In this document: in pieces, positions 42,771 through 51,620 of the stretch | Numbering within the stretch: position 1 is the first letter of the stretch | How the letters are laid out: each line of letters begins with the position of its first letter | From: Ancylobacter lacus | Lineage (GTDB): Bacteria > Pseudomonadota > Alphaproteobacteria > Rhizobiales > Xanthobacteraceae | Assembly: GCF_018390635.1 (NCBI RefSeq) | Contig: NZ_JAHBGE010000026.1 | Location: 1-64,000, forward strand | Length of the DNA stretch: 64,000 nt | Reading direction: 5' to 3' | Notes under the pieces: model-generated | The model's database searches: none | Seen by the model: only the letters and a program-made list of their open reading frames with translations | What the model was told of the DNA's origin: nothing | Program-made: the position numbers and the translations under genes

Positions 42771-45131
42771 ATGGCCGCCCCCACCCCCGCCCAGAGCGCC
42801 CTGATCGCCCGGCTCATCGCCGGAGAGATCGGCGCCCGTCCCGCCCAGGTCGAGGCCGCGGTCGCGCTCATCGACGAGGGCGCGACCATTCCCTTCATCG
42901 CGCGCTACCGCAAGGAGGTCACCGGCGGGCTGGACGACACCCAGCTCCGCACGCTGGACGAGCGCCTCGCCTATCTGCGCGAGCTGGAGGCCCGGCGGGC
43001 GGCGGTGCTGGACTCGATCCGCACCCAGGGCAAGCTGACCGACGAGCTCGCGGCCCGCATCGATGCCGTCGCCACCAAGGCGGAGCTGGAGGACATCTAC
43101 CTCCCCTTCAAGCCGAAGCGCCGCACCCGGGCCGAGATCGCGCGCGAGCGCGGGCTGGGGCCGCTCGCCGCCGCCATCCTCGCCGACCGGGCGACGCCGC
43201 CGGCGGAGCTGGCGGCGCCCTTCGTCACCGGCGAGGTGGCCGACCTCAAGACGGCGCTGGACGGTGCCCGCGACATCATCGTCGAGGGTCTTGCCGAAAA
43301 TGCCGACCTGCTCGGCGCGCTGCGCGCCCACATGCGGGAAAAGGCGATGCTGCGGGCCCGGGTGATCGAGGGCAAGCAGGAGGCGGGGGCCAAGTTCTCC
43401 GACTATTTCGACCACGCCGAGCGCTGGGCCGCCGCGCCGAGCCACCGCGTGCTCGCCATGCTGCGCGGGCGCAACGAGGAGGTGCTCGACGTCTCGATCG
43501 AGGTCGACGCCGAGGATACCGCCCCGGTGAAGCCGGTGGAGCGGCTGATCGCCGCCGCGGCGCAGATCGCCGCCGACGGGAAGCCCGGCAATGTCTGGCT
43601 GATGGAGGTGGCGCGCTGGGCCTGGCGGGTGCGGCTGTCGCTCACCCTCTCGGTCGACCTGATGACGGAGGCGCGGGAGCGGGCCGAGGAGGAGGCGATC
43701 CGCGTCTTCGCCCGCAACCTCAAGGACCTGCTGCTGGCCGCCCCCGCCGGCTCGCGCGCCACCATGGGGCTCGACCCCGGCATCCGCACCGGCGTGAAGG
43801 TGGCGGTGGTGGACGGCACCGGCAAGCTGCTGGCGACCTCGACCGTCTACCCCTTCCAGCCGAAGAACGACGTGCGCGGCGCCCAGGCCGAGCTCGCCGC
43901 CCTCCTCGTGCGGCACAATGTCGAGCTGATCGCCATCGGCAACGGCACCGCCAGCCGCGAGACCGACCGGCTGGTGGCCGACCTGCTCGCCGCCCTGCCG
44001 GCGGAGCGGCGGCCGATCAAGGTGGTGGTCAGCGAGGCGGGCGCCTCGGTCTATTCCGCCTCGGAAACCGCCGCCGCCGAATTCCCCGGCCTCGATGTGT
44101 CGCTGCGCGGCGCCGTCTCCATCGCCCGCCGGCTGCAGGACCCGCTGGCCGAGCTGGTGAAGATCGACCCCAAGTCGATCGGCGTCGGGCAATATCAGCA
44201 CGATGTCGACCAGTACCGCCTCGCCCGCTCGCTCGACGCGGTGGTGGAGGATGCGGTGAACGCGGTCGGCGTCGACCTCAACACCGCCTCCGCCTCGCTG
44301 CTGGCCCGGGTCTCCGGGCTCGGCGCCTCGCTGGCCGAGGCGATCACCGCCCATCGCGACGCCAACGGCCCCTTCGCCAGCCGCCGGGAGCTGCTGAAGG
44401 TCGCCCGGCTCGGCCCGAAGACCTTCGAGCAGTGCGCCGGCTTCCTGCGCATACGCGACGGGCGGGAGCCGCTCGACGCCTCCTCGGTCCACCCCGAGGC
44501 CTATGGCGTGGCGGCGAAGATCGTCGCCGCCTGCGGGCGCGACGTGCGGGCGCTGATGGGCGACAGCGCCGCGCTGAAGGCGCTGGACCCCCGGGTCTTC
44601 GTCGACGAGAAATTCGGCCTGCCCACCGTGCGCGACATCATCGCCGAGCTGGAGAAGCCCGGCCGCGACCCGCGCCCGGAATTCCGCACCGCGACCTTCA
44701 ACGACGAGGTCCACGACATCAAGCAGCTCAAGCCCGGCATGCTGCTGGAAGGCACCGTCACCAATGTCGCGGCGTTCGGCGCCTTCGTCGACATCGGGGT
44801 GCACCAGGACGGGCTGGTGCACGTCTCCCAGCTCGCCGACCGCTTCATCAAGGACGCCCATGAGGTGGTGAAGGCCGGCGACGTGGTGAAGGTGCGGGTG
44901 CTGGAGGTGGATGTGCCGCGCAAGCGCATCAGCCTCACCATGCGCAGGGACGCCCCCGCCGCCGGCCGGCCCACCGACAAGGCGGCGCGCGGCGGGGCCG
45001 ACACGGCCTCCCGCGAAGGCGCGCGGCCGGACTCTCGAGGACCCCGCACCCCGCCGGGCGGCGGCCGCAGCGCCGAGCCCTCGGGCGCGCTGGCCGCGGC
45101 CCTCGCCGCCGCCATGAAGCGGGGAAAATAG
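42771..45131 (+). CDS. tex: Tex-family RNA-binding protein
   Basis: A 786-aa protein of the Tex/Spt6-like family, linked in other bacteria to transcription and RNA handling. It has the N-terminal [20 protein letters not shown] and [20 protein letters not shown], the YqgF/RNase-H-like domain ([19 protein letters not shown]), helix-hairpin-helix repeats ([18 protein letters not shown]), and a C-terminal S1 domain at about residues 652-724 ([20 protein letters not shown]). A 60-residue low-complexity tail follows. The ATG at 42771 was chosen because the family N-terminus begins there; the ribosome site is weak. Confidence 0.95.
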   Translation: MAAPTPAQSALIARLIAGEIGARPAQVEAAVALIDEGATIPFIARYRKEVTGGLDDTQLRTLDERLAYLRELEARRAAVLDSIRTQGKLTDELAARIDAVATKAELEDIYLPFKPKRRTRAEIARERGLGPLAAAILADRATPPAELAAPFVTGEVADLKTALDGARDIIVEGLAENADLLGALRAHMREKAMLRARVIEGKQEAGAKFSDYFDHAERWAAAPSHRVLAMLRGRNEEVLDVSIEVDAEDTAPVKPVERLIAAAAQIAADGKPGNVWLMEVARWAWRVRLSLTLSVDLMTEARERAEEEAIRVFARNLKDLLLAAPAGSRATMGLDPGIRTGVKVAVVDGTGKLLATSTVYPFQPKNDVRGAQAELAALLVRHNVELIAIGNGTASRETDRLVADLLAALPAERRPIKVVVSEAGASVYSASETAAAEFPGLDVSLRGAVSIARRLQDPLAELVKIDPKSIGVGQYQHDVDQYRLARSLDAVVEDAVNAVGVDLNTASASLLARVSGLGASLAEAITAHRDANGPFASRRELLKVARLGPKTFEQCAGFLRIRDGREPLDASSVHPEAYGVAAKIVAACGRDVRALMGDSAALKALDPRVFVDEKFGLPTVRDIIAELEKPGRDPRPEFRTATFNDEVHDIKQLKPGMLLEGTVTNVAAFGAFVDIGVHQDGLVHVSQLADRFIKDAHEVVKAGDVVKVRVLEVDVPRKRISLTMRRDAPAAGRPTDKAARGGADTASREGARPDSRGPRTPPGGGRSAEPSGALAAALAAAMKRGK

Positions 45132-45162
45132 GGCGCCTCGCCCGGCCATTGAAAACGGCGCG

Positions 45163-45189
45163 AAAAAGCCCGGCCTGTGCGGCCGGGCT
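45163..45189 (-). terminator. Intrinsic terminator of the acidic-protein gene
   Basis: A perfect 9-bp stem AGCCCGGCC / GGCCGGGCT with a 5-nt loop is followed on the minus strand by a run of five T. It lies 30 bp past the stop of the 103-aa gene. Confidence 0.8.
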
Positions 45190-45218
45190 CGCCTCATCGC
45201 GGACGGAAGGCGCCGGGC

Positions 45219-45530
45219 TCAGCGCCCGTCGTCATCGTCGTCGTCGTTGGGAATGTCGAGATCGGGCTCGTCCGGCCGGGTGTCGAACAGCATGGCGTCG
45301 GCGCGGGCGATGTCGGCCACCGCCTCGCCCTCGCCCTCCGGCACGTCCTGCTCCTCGGTGATGGCCTCGGCCTCGTCCATGTCGGACGCCTCGACATCGT
45401 CGTCGTCGATTTCGCCGGCGGGCGGCCGGGCCGGGCTGGTGACGGCGGTCGGGCGATCCTCGAGCACCGCGTCGACATTGGCGGGATCGATGACGACCGG
45501 GTTCTGGTCGAGCGTGCGGGGGTCGCGCAT
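45219..45530 (-). CDS. Small acidic protein of unknown function
   Basis: A 103-aa strongly acidic protein without recognised domain. It begins MRDPRTLDQNPVVIDPANVD and is rich in Asp/Glu (for example GEIDDDDVEASDMDEAEAIT). It ends in a run of six Asp before GR. Codon use and the strong GGGAGGACTGAC site support a real gene, and it has its own terminator. There is no signal peptide or membrane segment. It is probably disordered. Confidence 0.75.
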   Translation of the reverse strand: MRDPRTLDQNPVVIDPANVDAVLEDRPTAVTSPARPPAGEIDDDDVEASDMDEAEAITEEQDVPEGEGEAVADIARADAMLFDTRPDEPDLDIPNDDDDDDGR

Positions 45531-45737
45531 GTCAGTCCTCCCAGGGAATGGGCCGGGCCGGAGAGCGGCCGGGCCTTCGCGTATCGGGCGGATAAGCAGG
45601 CAGGGGCCGGGTTCGTTCCCGCCCCCGGGGCGTGCGTCAGACGTTGCGGAATGCAGCGGAACCGGCGGAACCGAACGACGGATTGCGGCGTTTTCCCGGC
45701 ATGCAACCCCGCCATCGCGGAGCAACCGGAGGTTACC

Positions 45738-46004
45738 ATGACCCGTGGTCTCATCAGCGCGGCGATCGCCGCCGCCATTCTCACCTTCACCGTCCCGACC
45801 GCCCATGCCGACCCGCAGGGCCCGCGCAACCAGCGCTACAACGCGGACCAGGACACCCGCCGCGCCCAGGTGCTGGAGCATGAAAAGATGCGCCGCAAGC
45901 AGGTCCGCCAGAACGCGAACCGCCCGGTCTACCAGCCGCTGTTCCACAATCTCTACCAGGGCCACAATTCCCCGGTGCAGCGGACCAAGCGCGCCTTCAA
46001 CTGA
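45738..46004 (+). CDS. Small exported basic protein of unknown function
   Basis: An 88-aa protein with signal peptide TRGLISAAIAAAILTFTVPT ending AHA and a mature basic, Gln/Arg/Asn-rich chain (QDTRRAQVLEHEKMRRKQVR, PLFHNLYQGHNSPVQRTKRA). GGAGGTTACC precedes the ATG. A 16-bp stem terminator follows. It has no recognised family. The high positive charge suggests a periplasmic protein binding polyanions, which is a guess. Confidence 0.75.
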   Translation: MTRGLISAAIAAAILTFTVPTAHADPQGPRNQRYNADQDTRRAQVLEHEKMRRKQVRQNANRPVYQPLFHNLYQGHNSPVQRTKRAFN

Positions 46005-46034
46005 CGCCCGCGCCGGACGGTCCGCGACGTCCGC

Positions 46035-46071
46035 AAACCGGCGCCACCGGCAGACCCGGTGGCGCCGGTTT
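46035..46071 (+). terminator. Long hairpin terminator after the small exported protein
   Basis: A perfect 16-bp stem, AAACCGGCGCCACCGG with its complement, and a 5-nt loop. The 3' T-run is only three bases. The strong stem still makes it a likely terminator, acting either way. Confidence 0.7.
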
Positions 46072-46186
46072 CGTGTATGCCCCGGCGCGCCGAGTGACGA
46101 GCCGGGTGTTTTACCGGGGAACAGCCCGCGGCCGGCGAGGTTGTCCCCTCGGGGATGCACGGAGGCAGCACAGAGGAGACCTGACC

Positions 46187-46411
46187 ATGGCTGACAACAC
46201 CCAGCATCGTGGCGGTTCCGGGAACGTCGCCGAGGATCGCGAGCGCGCCAGCGAGGCGGGCCGCAAGGGCGGCCAGCACGCCCATGGCAGCCACCAGCAG
46301 AACCAGGCCGGCGGCGACCACCGCCAGCAGGGCGGCTCGGGCAACCCCGGCAACGCCGCCAATGACCCCGAGCGGGTCAGCGAGGCCGGCCGCAAGAGCG
46401 GCCAGCACTAG
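46187..46411 (+). CDS. KGG-repeat stress-type small protein
   Basis: A 74-aa hydrophilic protein with two copies of the KGG (con-10/YciG-like) motif: GGSGNVAEDRERASEAGRKG then GQH, and GGSGNPGNAANDPERVSEAG then RKSGQH, joined by a His/Gln linker. Proteins with this motif are usually induced by general stress, desiccation or stationary phase, and are intrinsically disordered. CAGAGGAGACCTGACC precedes the ATG. A terminator follows at 46535-46565. Confidence 0.85.
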   Translation: MADNTQHRGGSGNVAEDRERASEAGRKGGQHAHGSHQQNQAGGDHRQQGGSGNPGNAANDPERVSEAGRKSGQH

Positions 46412-46534
46412 CAATTCCGACCGGGCGTGGCCGGCGCAGCGCGCCGGCCCGTTCCCATCGCGTCCGGCAGGGGCAAGGGTGACGGTTCACCGGCCCGAAC
46501 CCCGGCCGACAGGGTCATAAGGCCCCGCCTTCAC

Positions 46535-46565
46535 GCCCCGGCGCCGCCCCGCGCCGGGGCTTTTT
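46535..46565 (+). terminator. Intrinsic terminator after the KGG protein gene
   Basis: A perfect 10-bp stem GCCCCGGCGC / GCGCCGGGGC, a 6-nt loop, then five T. Confidence 0.85.
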
Positions 46566-46659
46566 CATGGTTTGATTCCGCAGCGGCACCCTGGCGCCCG
46601 AAGCGGGCACGCACCTCCTCAATGGCCTTTCGCCTCGCGGTCGTTCACGTGACCGCCGC

Positions 46660-46854
46660 TCACTCCGGCGCCGGATCGCTCAGCAGGCGGCCGCCGACCG
46701 CCCAGCTTTCCTTCGAGACCGGAATGAAGATGATCTCCACATCGCCGGGGTCGCAGGCGAGGATGCGGACGCTCTCGCGGGTGATGGCGTCGGCAAACTG
46801 CCGCTTCTGTTCGAGGGTGCGGCCTTCCAGTAGTTCTACGCGGATCATCGGCAT
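46660..46854 (-). CDS. 4-oxalocrotonate tautomerase-family enzyme
   Basis: A 64-aa protein whose start MPMIRVELLEGRTLEQKRQF gives the catalytic N-terminal proline after Met removal. The rest (ADAITRESVRILACDPGDVE, IIFIPVSKESWAVGG) follows the 4-OT beta-alpha-beta fold. Enzymes of this size form hexamers and tautomerise keto-enol compounds. The ATG at 46854 was chosen over an upstream in-frame ATG because only it exposes the proline. The substrate is unknown. Confidence 0.9.
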   Translation of the reverse strand: MPMIRVELLEGRTLEQKRQFADAITRESVRILACDPGDVEIIFIPVSKESWAVGGRLLSDPAPE

Positions 46855-47008
46855 GGGTGGTTTCCCGGCTCGAGCGAAGGGCGGGCGCGCGGCGGCGCCC
46901 CGCGCCGGTATCACCGATCGGGGCGCCGCCGTCGAGAGGGTTCGGCCGCGCCCCGGCCGGGTGGCGCGGACGCGTCGGGCGCGGAAAGCGGGAAACGCGG
47001 GAAACGCG

Positions 47009-47224
47009 TCAGGCGCGTGGGGCGGCGGGCGCGCCGAGCTCGTCCCGCGCCTTGCGGCGGTAGCGCTCGCGGTCCTCGGCGTTCAGGAACTCGGGCGGCT
47101 GCGACATCGGCGCATCGACCGAGGCCGCGTCCCAGAAGCGGTTGTCGGGGTGGAGGCCGGTGCGCTTGTCGGCCTCGAAGGTGCGCAGGGCGAGCGCTTC
47201 CACATGTTCGCGGGTGGCGGTCAT
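47009..47224 (-). CDS. Small hypothetical protein
   Basis: A 71-aa soluble protein, not recognised: TATREHVEALALRTFEADKR, then NRFWDAASVDAPMSQPPEFL, then helical EDRERYRRKARDELGA. CGGAGCCACCT precedes the ATG. The amino-acid composition is ordinary and there is no better frame across it, so it is probably a real gene. Confidence 0.6.
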   Translation of the reverse strand: MTATREHVEALALRTFEADKRTGLHPDNRFWDAASVDAPMSQPPEFLNAEDRERYRRKARDELGAPAAPRA

Positions 47225-47328
47225 AGGTGGCTCCGGTTGAGGGCGGGAACGGCGGTCGGGCCGCCGGCTGTCGCAGGGTGAACCGGTGGCCGGGCCTCCG
47301 GTTCCGGCTCCGCCGGGCGAATACCGGC

Positions 47329-48597
47329 TCAGGCGCCGGGCTCCGCCTCCCAGCCGAACACGCTGCGCCCGCCATAGCCGGCGGAGAGCCGGCGCTCATC
47401 GGCCACGATCTCGTCCCAGCTCCGCCCGCCGGCGAGGCCCTCGACGCGACGCGCCTCGCGGTCCAGCCGCTGCAGCGCCGCCAGTTCCTCCTCGCGCCCG
47501 AGCCGGGCCCGCGCCACGGCGGCGCCCATCACCCGGATGGTCTCGTCATAGACCTTCAGCGGCACCGGAAAGGGGTGGCGGTCCTTGCCGCCATGGGCAT
47601 AGGAGAACCGGGCGGGGTCGGTGAAGCGGCAGGGCGCGCCGTGCACCACCTCCGCCACCAGGGCGAGCGCCTCCACCGTGCGGGCGCCGACGCCGGGCAC
47701 CAGCAGCAGGTCGGCGAAATCCGCCGGCCCGCGCTCGGCGGCGGCGGTGAGCGCGGCGTGGAGCCGGCGCGGGACGATGTCCTCGGCGCGCACCTCATGG
47801 TGCGCCGGCATGACGAGGTGCGGCAGCAGCATCTGGGCGGGCGCCTCGGCCTCCGCCTCGGCCTCCGGCCGGGCGGCCGGCTCCGCCTGCCGGGCGAGCC
47901 CGGCCCATTCGCGGGCGATGCGGTCCGGCCCCAACGACGCCAGCAGGTCGAGCTGGCCCTGGCGCGAGCGCGCGGCGCGGCGGTCGGCGAGGTTCACGAT
48001 GGTGCCGCGCGCCGGCCCCTCTATGCCGCTGTGGGGGTCGTCGAGGAAGCTCGCCAGCCCCTCGGAGCGCCAGTGGTAGCGGCGGGCCTGGCGCCGCGCC
48101 TCGTTCATGCCCTGCTGCACCACGACCCACTTGCCGTCGTCGGCGACGATGAAGCCGTGGAGATAGAGATCGAACCCGTCCTGCACCGCGGCGCTGTCGA
48201 CCTTGGCGACCAGCCGGCTGGCCTGCGCCAGCGCCGCGCCGTCGATCCCGACCCGCGCGCCCACCGCCGCCAGCTCGTCCGGGGTGCGGCGGGAATGGCG
48301 GCCGCGCCCGCCGCAGACATGCAGCCCCAGCTCATGCGCGCGGGGCGCCAGCCCCCGCTTCAGCGCGCCGACCACGCTGGTGGTGATGCCGGAGGAATGC
48401 CAGTCCATCCCCATCACCGCGCCGAAGCTCTGGAACCAGAACGGGCTGGCGAGCCGGCGCAGGAATTCGTCGCGGCCGTAATGGAGGAGGATGGCCTCGG
48501 TGATGACCGCGCCGAGCCGCGACATCCGCTCGCCGAGCCACGCCGGCACGCGGCCGCCATGCAGCGGCAGGTCGGCGCTTCCGGAGCGGTTGGCCAT
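47329..48597 (-). CDS. DUF763 domain-containing protein
   Basis: A 422-aa protein of the DUF763 family, found in bacteria and archaea, with no settled function. Landmarks are SADLPLHGGRVPAWLGERM at the start, FWFQSFGAVMGMDWHSSGIT, GLHVCGGRGRHSRRTPDEL, DGKWVVVQQGMNEARRQARR then YHW, and SRQGQLDLLA. A helix-hairpin-helix-like LLLVPGVGARTVEALALVAE lies near residue 295, which hints at nucleic-acid binding. An acidic insert (RPEAEAEAEAPAQ) is near residue 245. The start at 48597 is backed by GGGAGTCCCGCC. Confidence 0.88.
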   Translation of the reverse strand: MANRSGSADLPLHGGRVPAWLGERMSRLGAVITEAILLHYGRDEFLRRLASPFWFQSFGAVMGMDWHSSGITTSVVGALKRGLAPRAHELGLHVCGGRGRHSRRTPDELAAVGARVGIDGAALAQASRLVAKVDSAAVQDGFDLYLHGFIVADDGKWVVVQQGMNEARRQARRYHWRSEGLASFLDDPHSGIEGPARGTIVNLADRRAARSRQGQLDLLASLGPDRIAREWAGLARQAEPAARPEAEAEAEAPAQMLLPHLVMPAHHEVRAEDIVPRRLHAALTAAAERGPADFADLLLVPGVGARTVEALALVAEVVHGAPCRFTDPARFSYAHGGKDRHPFPVPLKVYDETIRVMGAAVARARLGREEELAALQRLDREARRVEGLAGGRSWDEIVADERRLSAGYGGRSVFGWEAEPGA

Positions 48598-48671
48598 GGC
48601 GGGACTCCCAGCGGGATCGGGCCGGCATCCTAGAGCCGGCGCCGGGGGAATCAATCCGGCCGGCCAAGGGC

Positions 48672-48719
48672 GCCGAAACCCCGAGGGCAGGAAACCCCGG
48701 GGACAGGAAACCCACGGGG
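48672..48719. repeat. Three 16-nt tandem repeats upstream of the DUF1003 gene
   Basis: The units are GCCGAAACCCCGAGGG, CAGGAAACCCCGGGGA and CAGGAAACCCACGGGG, head to tail in the 5' region of the DUF1003 gene. The spacing of 16 is not a full helical turn multiple. Function unknown. Confidence 0.8.
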
Positions 48720-48764
48720 TTGCGGCGCGTTGGGCTGCACCGCTCGGAACGGACTCCCCCCGCC

Positions 48765-49331
48765 ATGGCCACCCGCCTCGCCCGCGACACCACCGCCACG
48801 CCGCAGCCCGCCGATCTCGCCGGCGTGCTGGCGCGCAACGTCCGGGCGCTGACCGATCGCGACCGGGAGCAGCAGGCGAAGGCCGCGCTCAGCGTGCGCA
48901 TCGCCGACAGGGTCACCGCCTTCACCGGCAGCATGCTGTTCGTGGCCGTCCACCTCGCCATCCTCGCGGCGTGGATCGTGCTCAACAGCGGGCTGGCGCC
49001 GGAGCGGCTGCGCTTCGACCCCAGCTTCATCATTCTCGCCACCAGCGCCTCGGTGGAGGCGATCTTCCTCTCCACCTTCGTGCTGATCAGCCAGAACCGC
49101 GCCATGGAGGCCTCGCGCCGGCAGGCCGAGCTCGACCTGCAGATCAACCTCCTGACCGAGCACGAGCTGACCCGGCTCATCGGCCTCGTCGTCGCCATCG
49201 CCTCGCGGCTGGACGTGGAAGCGGCGCAGGATCCCGCGCTCGGCGAATTGCTGAAGCATGTCGCGCCCGAGAAGGTGCTGGACCACATCGCGCGGGAAAC
49301 GGGCGAGGGACGGGAGAGCGGCGGCCGCTAG
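48765..49331 (+). CDS. DUF1003 membrane protein
   Basis: A 188-aa inner-membrane protein of the DUF1003 family. A soluble N-terminus (ARNVRALTDRDREQQAKAAL) precedes two membrane helices (SMLFVAVHLAILAAWIVLNS and FIILATSASVEAIFLSTFVL). The conserved ISQNRAMEASRRQAELDLQI with a cytosolic helix follows. The role is unknown. The ATG was chosen because the family begins there; the leader upstream contains three 16-nt repeats. Confidence 0.88.
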   Translation: MATRLARDTTATPQPADLAGVLARNVRALTDRDREQQAKAALSVRIADRVTAFTGSMLFVAVHLAILAAWIVLNSGLAPERLRFDPSFIILATSASVEAIFLSTFVLISQNRAMEASRRQAELDLQINLLTEHELTRLIGLVVAIASRLDVEAAQDPALGELLKHVAPEKVLDHIARETGEGRESGGR

Positions 49332-49716
49332 GGTCGAAACCCTATCACGGACGCACTTCCCGCGCGCCGATCCGGGAAGTTCCCCGGTTGGAAAGGCTCC
49401 ACCATGGCGGGACGTTGCTCCGGTTGTCGGATGAAAGGGGATGCTCGAGCCGCCCTTGCCGAGGGATCAGCCGCGCGCGCGCCGGGTCGATGGTCCAGGT
49501 GATCGGACATCGTGCACAGGCTCACATGCGGCGACCGCCGGCGCCCGAAAGAAGTTCGCGCGAAAGATGTTCGGCCGCGTCAGGGACGTCCGCCGCATCG
49601 CCACGCGAAACGACAGGCTCGCCCGCAGCGATGCCTCGGCGGCGGCCATTGCCACCGTTAGCGCCCTCTGGTGCTAATGACCTCGGGATGCTTCACTCCC
49701 TTCCGCAGAGGTCTCG
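49332..49716. other. Intergenic region between DUF1003 and GNAT genes
   Basis: This 385-bp region holds short open frames on both strands, but none has a recognisable product, a good ribosome site or typical codon use. I see no clear promoter, repeat or RNA. Confidence 0.4.
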
Positions 49717-50409
49717 ATGTCACATTTCCCGGATCGCTGGCCGTCGCCCGAGCGACAGTCCATCGAAGGGCGGTACTGCCGCCTGGAGCCGCTCGATCCC
49801 GCCCTCCATGGCGACGGATTGTTCGATGTCGTCTCCGGCCCCGAAGCCGACCGCCTGCATCGCTGGCTGCCTGACCCCGTGCCGGGCTCCCGATCCGAAT
49901 TCGACGACTGGCTCGTGTCGAGAGCGGCCTCGACCGACCCGATATTCTACGCGGTGATCGACGTGGCCACGGGTCGCGTCGAAGGCCGGCAAAGCCTCAT
50001 GGATATCAGCACCGCATATGGCAGTGCCGAGATCGGGCACATCCTGTGGGGCCCGCGGATCGCCGGCACGCGGGTCGCCACGGAGGCGTTCTTCCTCATG
50101 GCGGATTACGTGTTCGGGCTCGGCTACCGTCGCTACCAGTGGCGCTGCAACGCCCGAAATAGCCCCTCGCGACGCGCGGCCGAGCGTTTCGGCTACACCC
50201 ATGAGGGCATCTTCCGCCAGCACATGGTGGTGAAGGGTGAGAGCCGGGATACAGCGTGGTACTCGATCCTTGACGAGGAATGGCCCCGTCATCGCGCGGC
50301 ATATGAGCGTTGGCTTCGACCCGACAACTTCGATGGCGAGGGCCGCCAAAAGGCCCGGCTCAACGAACTGCGGCAGGATTCTGTGCCCACCACGTCCGTC
50401 AACGACTGA
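49717..50409 (+). CDS. GNAT-family N-acetyltransferase (RimJ/RimL type)
   Basis: A 230-aa acetyl-CoA-dependent acetyltransferase. It shows the RimJ/RimL pattern RYCRLEPLDPALHGDGLFD, FYAVIDVATGRVEGRQSLMD, EIGHILWGPRIAGTRVATEA, YRRYQWRCNARNSPSRRAAE and RFGYTHEGIFRQHMVVKGES. The target is unknown; relatives act on ribosomal proteins or small amines. AGAGGTCTCG precedes the ATG. The GC content is slightly lower than in its neighbours, which may hint at a different history. Confidence 0.88.
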   Translation: MSHFPDRWPSPERQSIEGRYCRLEPLDPALHGDGLFDVVSGPEADRLHRWLPDPVPGSRSEFDDWLVSRAASTDPIFYAVIDVATGRVEGRQSLMDISTAYGSAEIGHILWGPRIAGTRVATEAFFLMADYVFGLGYRRYQWRCNARNSPSRRAAERFGYTHEGIFRQHMVVKGESRDTAWYSILDEEWPRHRAAYERWLRPDNFDGEGRQKARLNELRQDSVPTTSVND

Positions 50410-50567
50410 GTCGAGACCCTGGCCGGCCCGGCCGCGCCACGCCGGGCCGGGCCGACGACGACCCACCCGCACCCGCCGGGATCGCGCGCGACGAGCGGCG
50501 GGCGCGGCAGGCCGGCGGGCGCGTTCTCTGGCGTCCCTTGGGGCGCGTGCCCGTGCGGGTGCGAGGC

Positions 50568-51620
50568 CTAGCCCCGCCAGTAGAGGCGATCCAGCACATC
50601 CGCCACCGCGACCAGCTCCTCGGCCTCCGGCGCGAAGCGCTCGCCGGCCGCCAGCCGGCGCACCCACGCCGCCGCGGCGCGGCCGCCCCAGGGCTCGCGC
50701 CCGCCGGGCGGCGGCGCGGTGAGGGTCCGGCGCGCGGTGCGCTCGAAGCGTTCGGCGGTGAAATCGTAGAAGGAGCCGCCGACATTGCGGAAGGCGGCGC
50801 CCCCGGCGGTGCCGTAGACCTCGGCGGCGATCACCGCGTCCTGGCCGGCGTGCAGCCACCATGAGGCGGCGAGGCGCACCACGGTGCCCCCGGCAAGGGT
50901 GAGGGTGGCGACGGCGTGGTCCTCCACCTGCCGGTCGGGATCGGCCAGCGGCTCGCCGCCAGCGGAGAGATGGGCCTCGACCCGCTCGACCCTGGGAAAA
51001 TCGAGCAGCCACAGCGCGAGGTCGATAAGGTGGATGCCGAGGTCCATCATCGCCCCGCCGCCCGCCAGCGCGGGGTCGTGGAACCACGGCTTGTCCGGGC
51101 CATAGGCGTTGTGGAAGGTGAAGTCGATGGCGTGGATGCGGCCGAGCCCGCCGCCCGCCACCTCGCGGCGCAGCGCCGCCATGCCTTCGGTGAAGCGGTA
51201 GGAGAAATCGACCCCGAGCAGCCGGTCGGCCCGGCGCGCCGCCGCCACCACGGCGCGGGTCTCCTCGCCCGTGCGCCCCAGCGGCTTCTGGCAGAACACC
51301 GCGACGCCCGCCGCCAGCGCCGCGAGGCACTGTTCGGCGTGCAGCGCCGAGGGGGTGGCGATCACCACGCCGTCGAGATCGTGCCGCAGCAGGGCGTCGA
51401 GCGTCTCCGCCCGCTCCGCCCCGGGAGCCGCCTCGGCCGCGCGCGCCACCATCTCGGGATTGGCGTCGGCAAGGGCGGCGATGTCGGCAAGGCCGGTGGC
51501 GTGGATCGCCTGCAGGCGGTCGAGCCCGATCCAGCCGACGCCGAGGAAGCCGAGGCGGGGCCGGCGCAGCGCCGGCACGGCCACGGAACGCGCCTCGCGC
51601 ATGGGGATGGCCGCGCTCAT
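50568..51620 (-). CDS. Gfo/Idh/MocA-family oxidoreductase
   Basis: A 350-aa NAD(P)-dependent oxidoreductase, typically for sugars or inositols. The Rossmann start is RLGFLGVGWIGLDRLQAI. Family motifs are VVIATPSALHAEQCLAALAA, CQKPLGRTGEETRAVV (the usual EKP becomes QKP) and GGGAMMDLGIHLIDLALWLL. The ATG overlaps the stop of the upstream MDR dehydrogenase (ATGA), so the two probably act in one pathway. The substrate is not evident. Confidence 0.9.
   Translation of the reverse strand: MSAAIPMREARSVAVPALRRPRLGFLGVGWIGLDRLQAIHATGLADIAALADANPEMVARAAEAAPGAERAETLDALLRHDLDGVVIATPSALHAEQCLAALAAGVAVFCQKPLGRTGEETRAVVAAARRADRLLGVDFSYRFTEGMAALRREVAGGGLGRIHAIDFTFHNAYGPDKPWFHDPALAGGGAMMDLGIHLIDLALWLLDFPRVERVEAHLSAGGEPLADPDRQVEDHAVATLTLAGGTVVRLAASWWLHAGQDAVIAAEVYGTAGGAAFRNVGGSFYDFTAERFERTARRTLTAPPPGGREPWGGRAAAAWVRRLAAGERFAPEAEELVAVADVLDRLYWRG

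Noticed and set aside
49441-49677. Short open frames in the gap before the GNAT gene
   Set aside because: They lack ribosome sites, recognisable motifs and typical codon use.
50425-50448. GGCCCGGC/GCCGGGCC hairpin after the GNAT gene as a terminator
   Set aside because: No T-run follows and the sequence is simple GC repetition.
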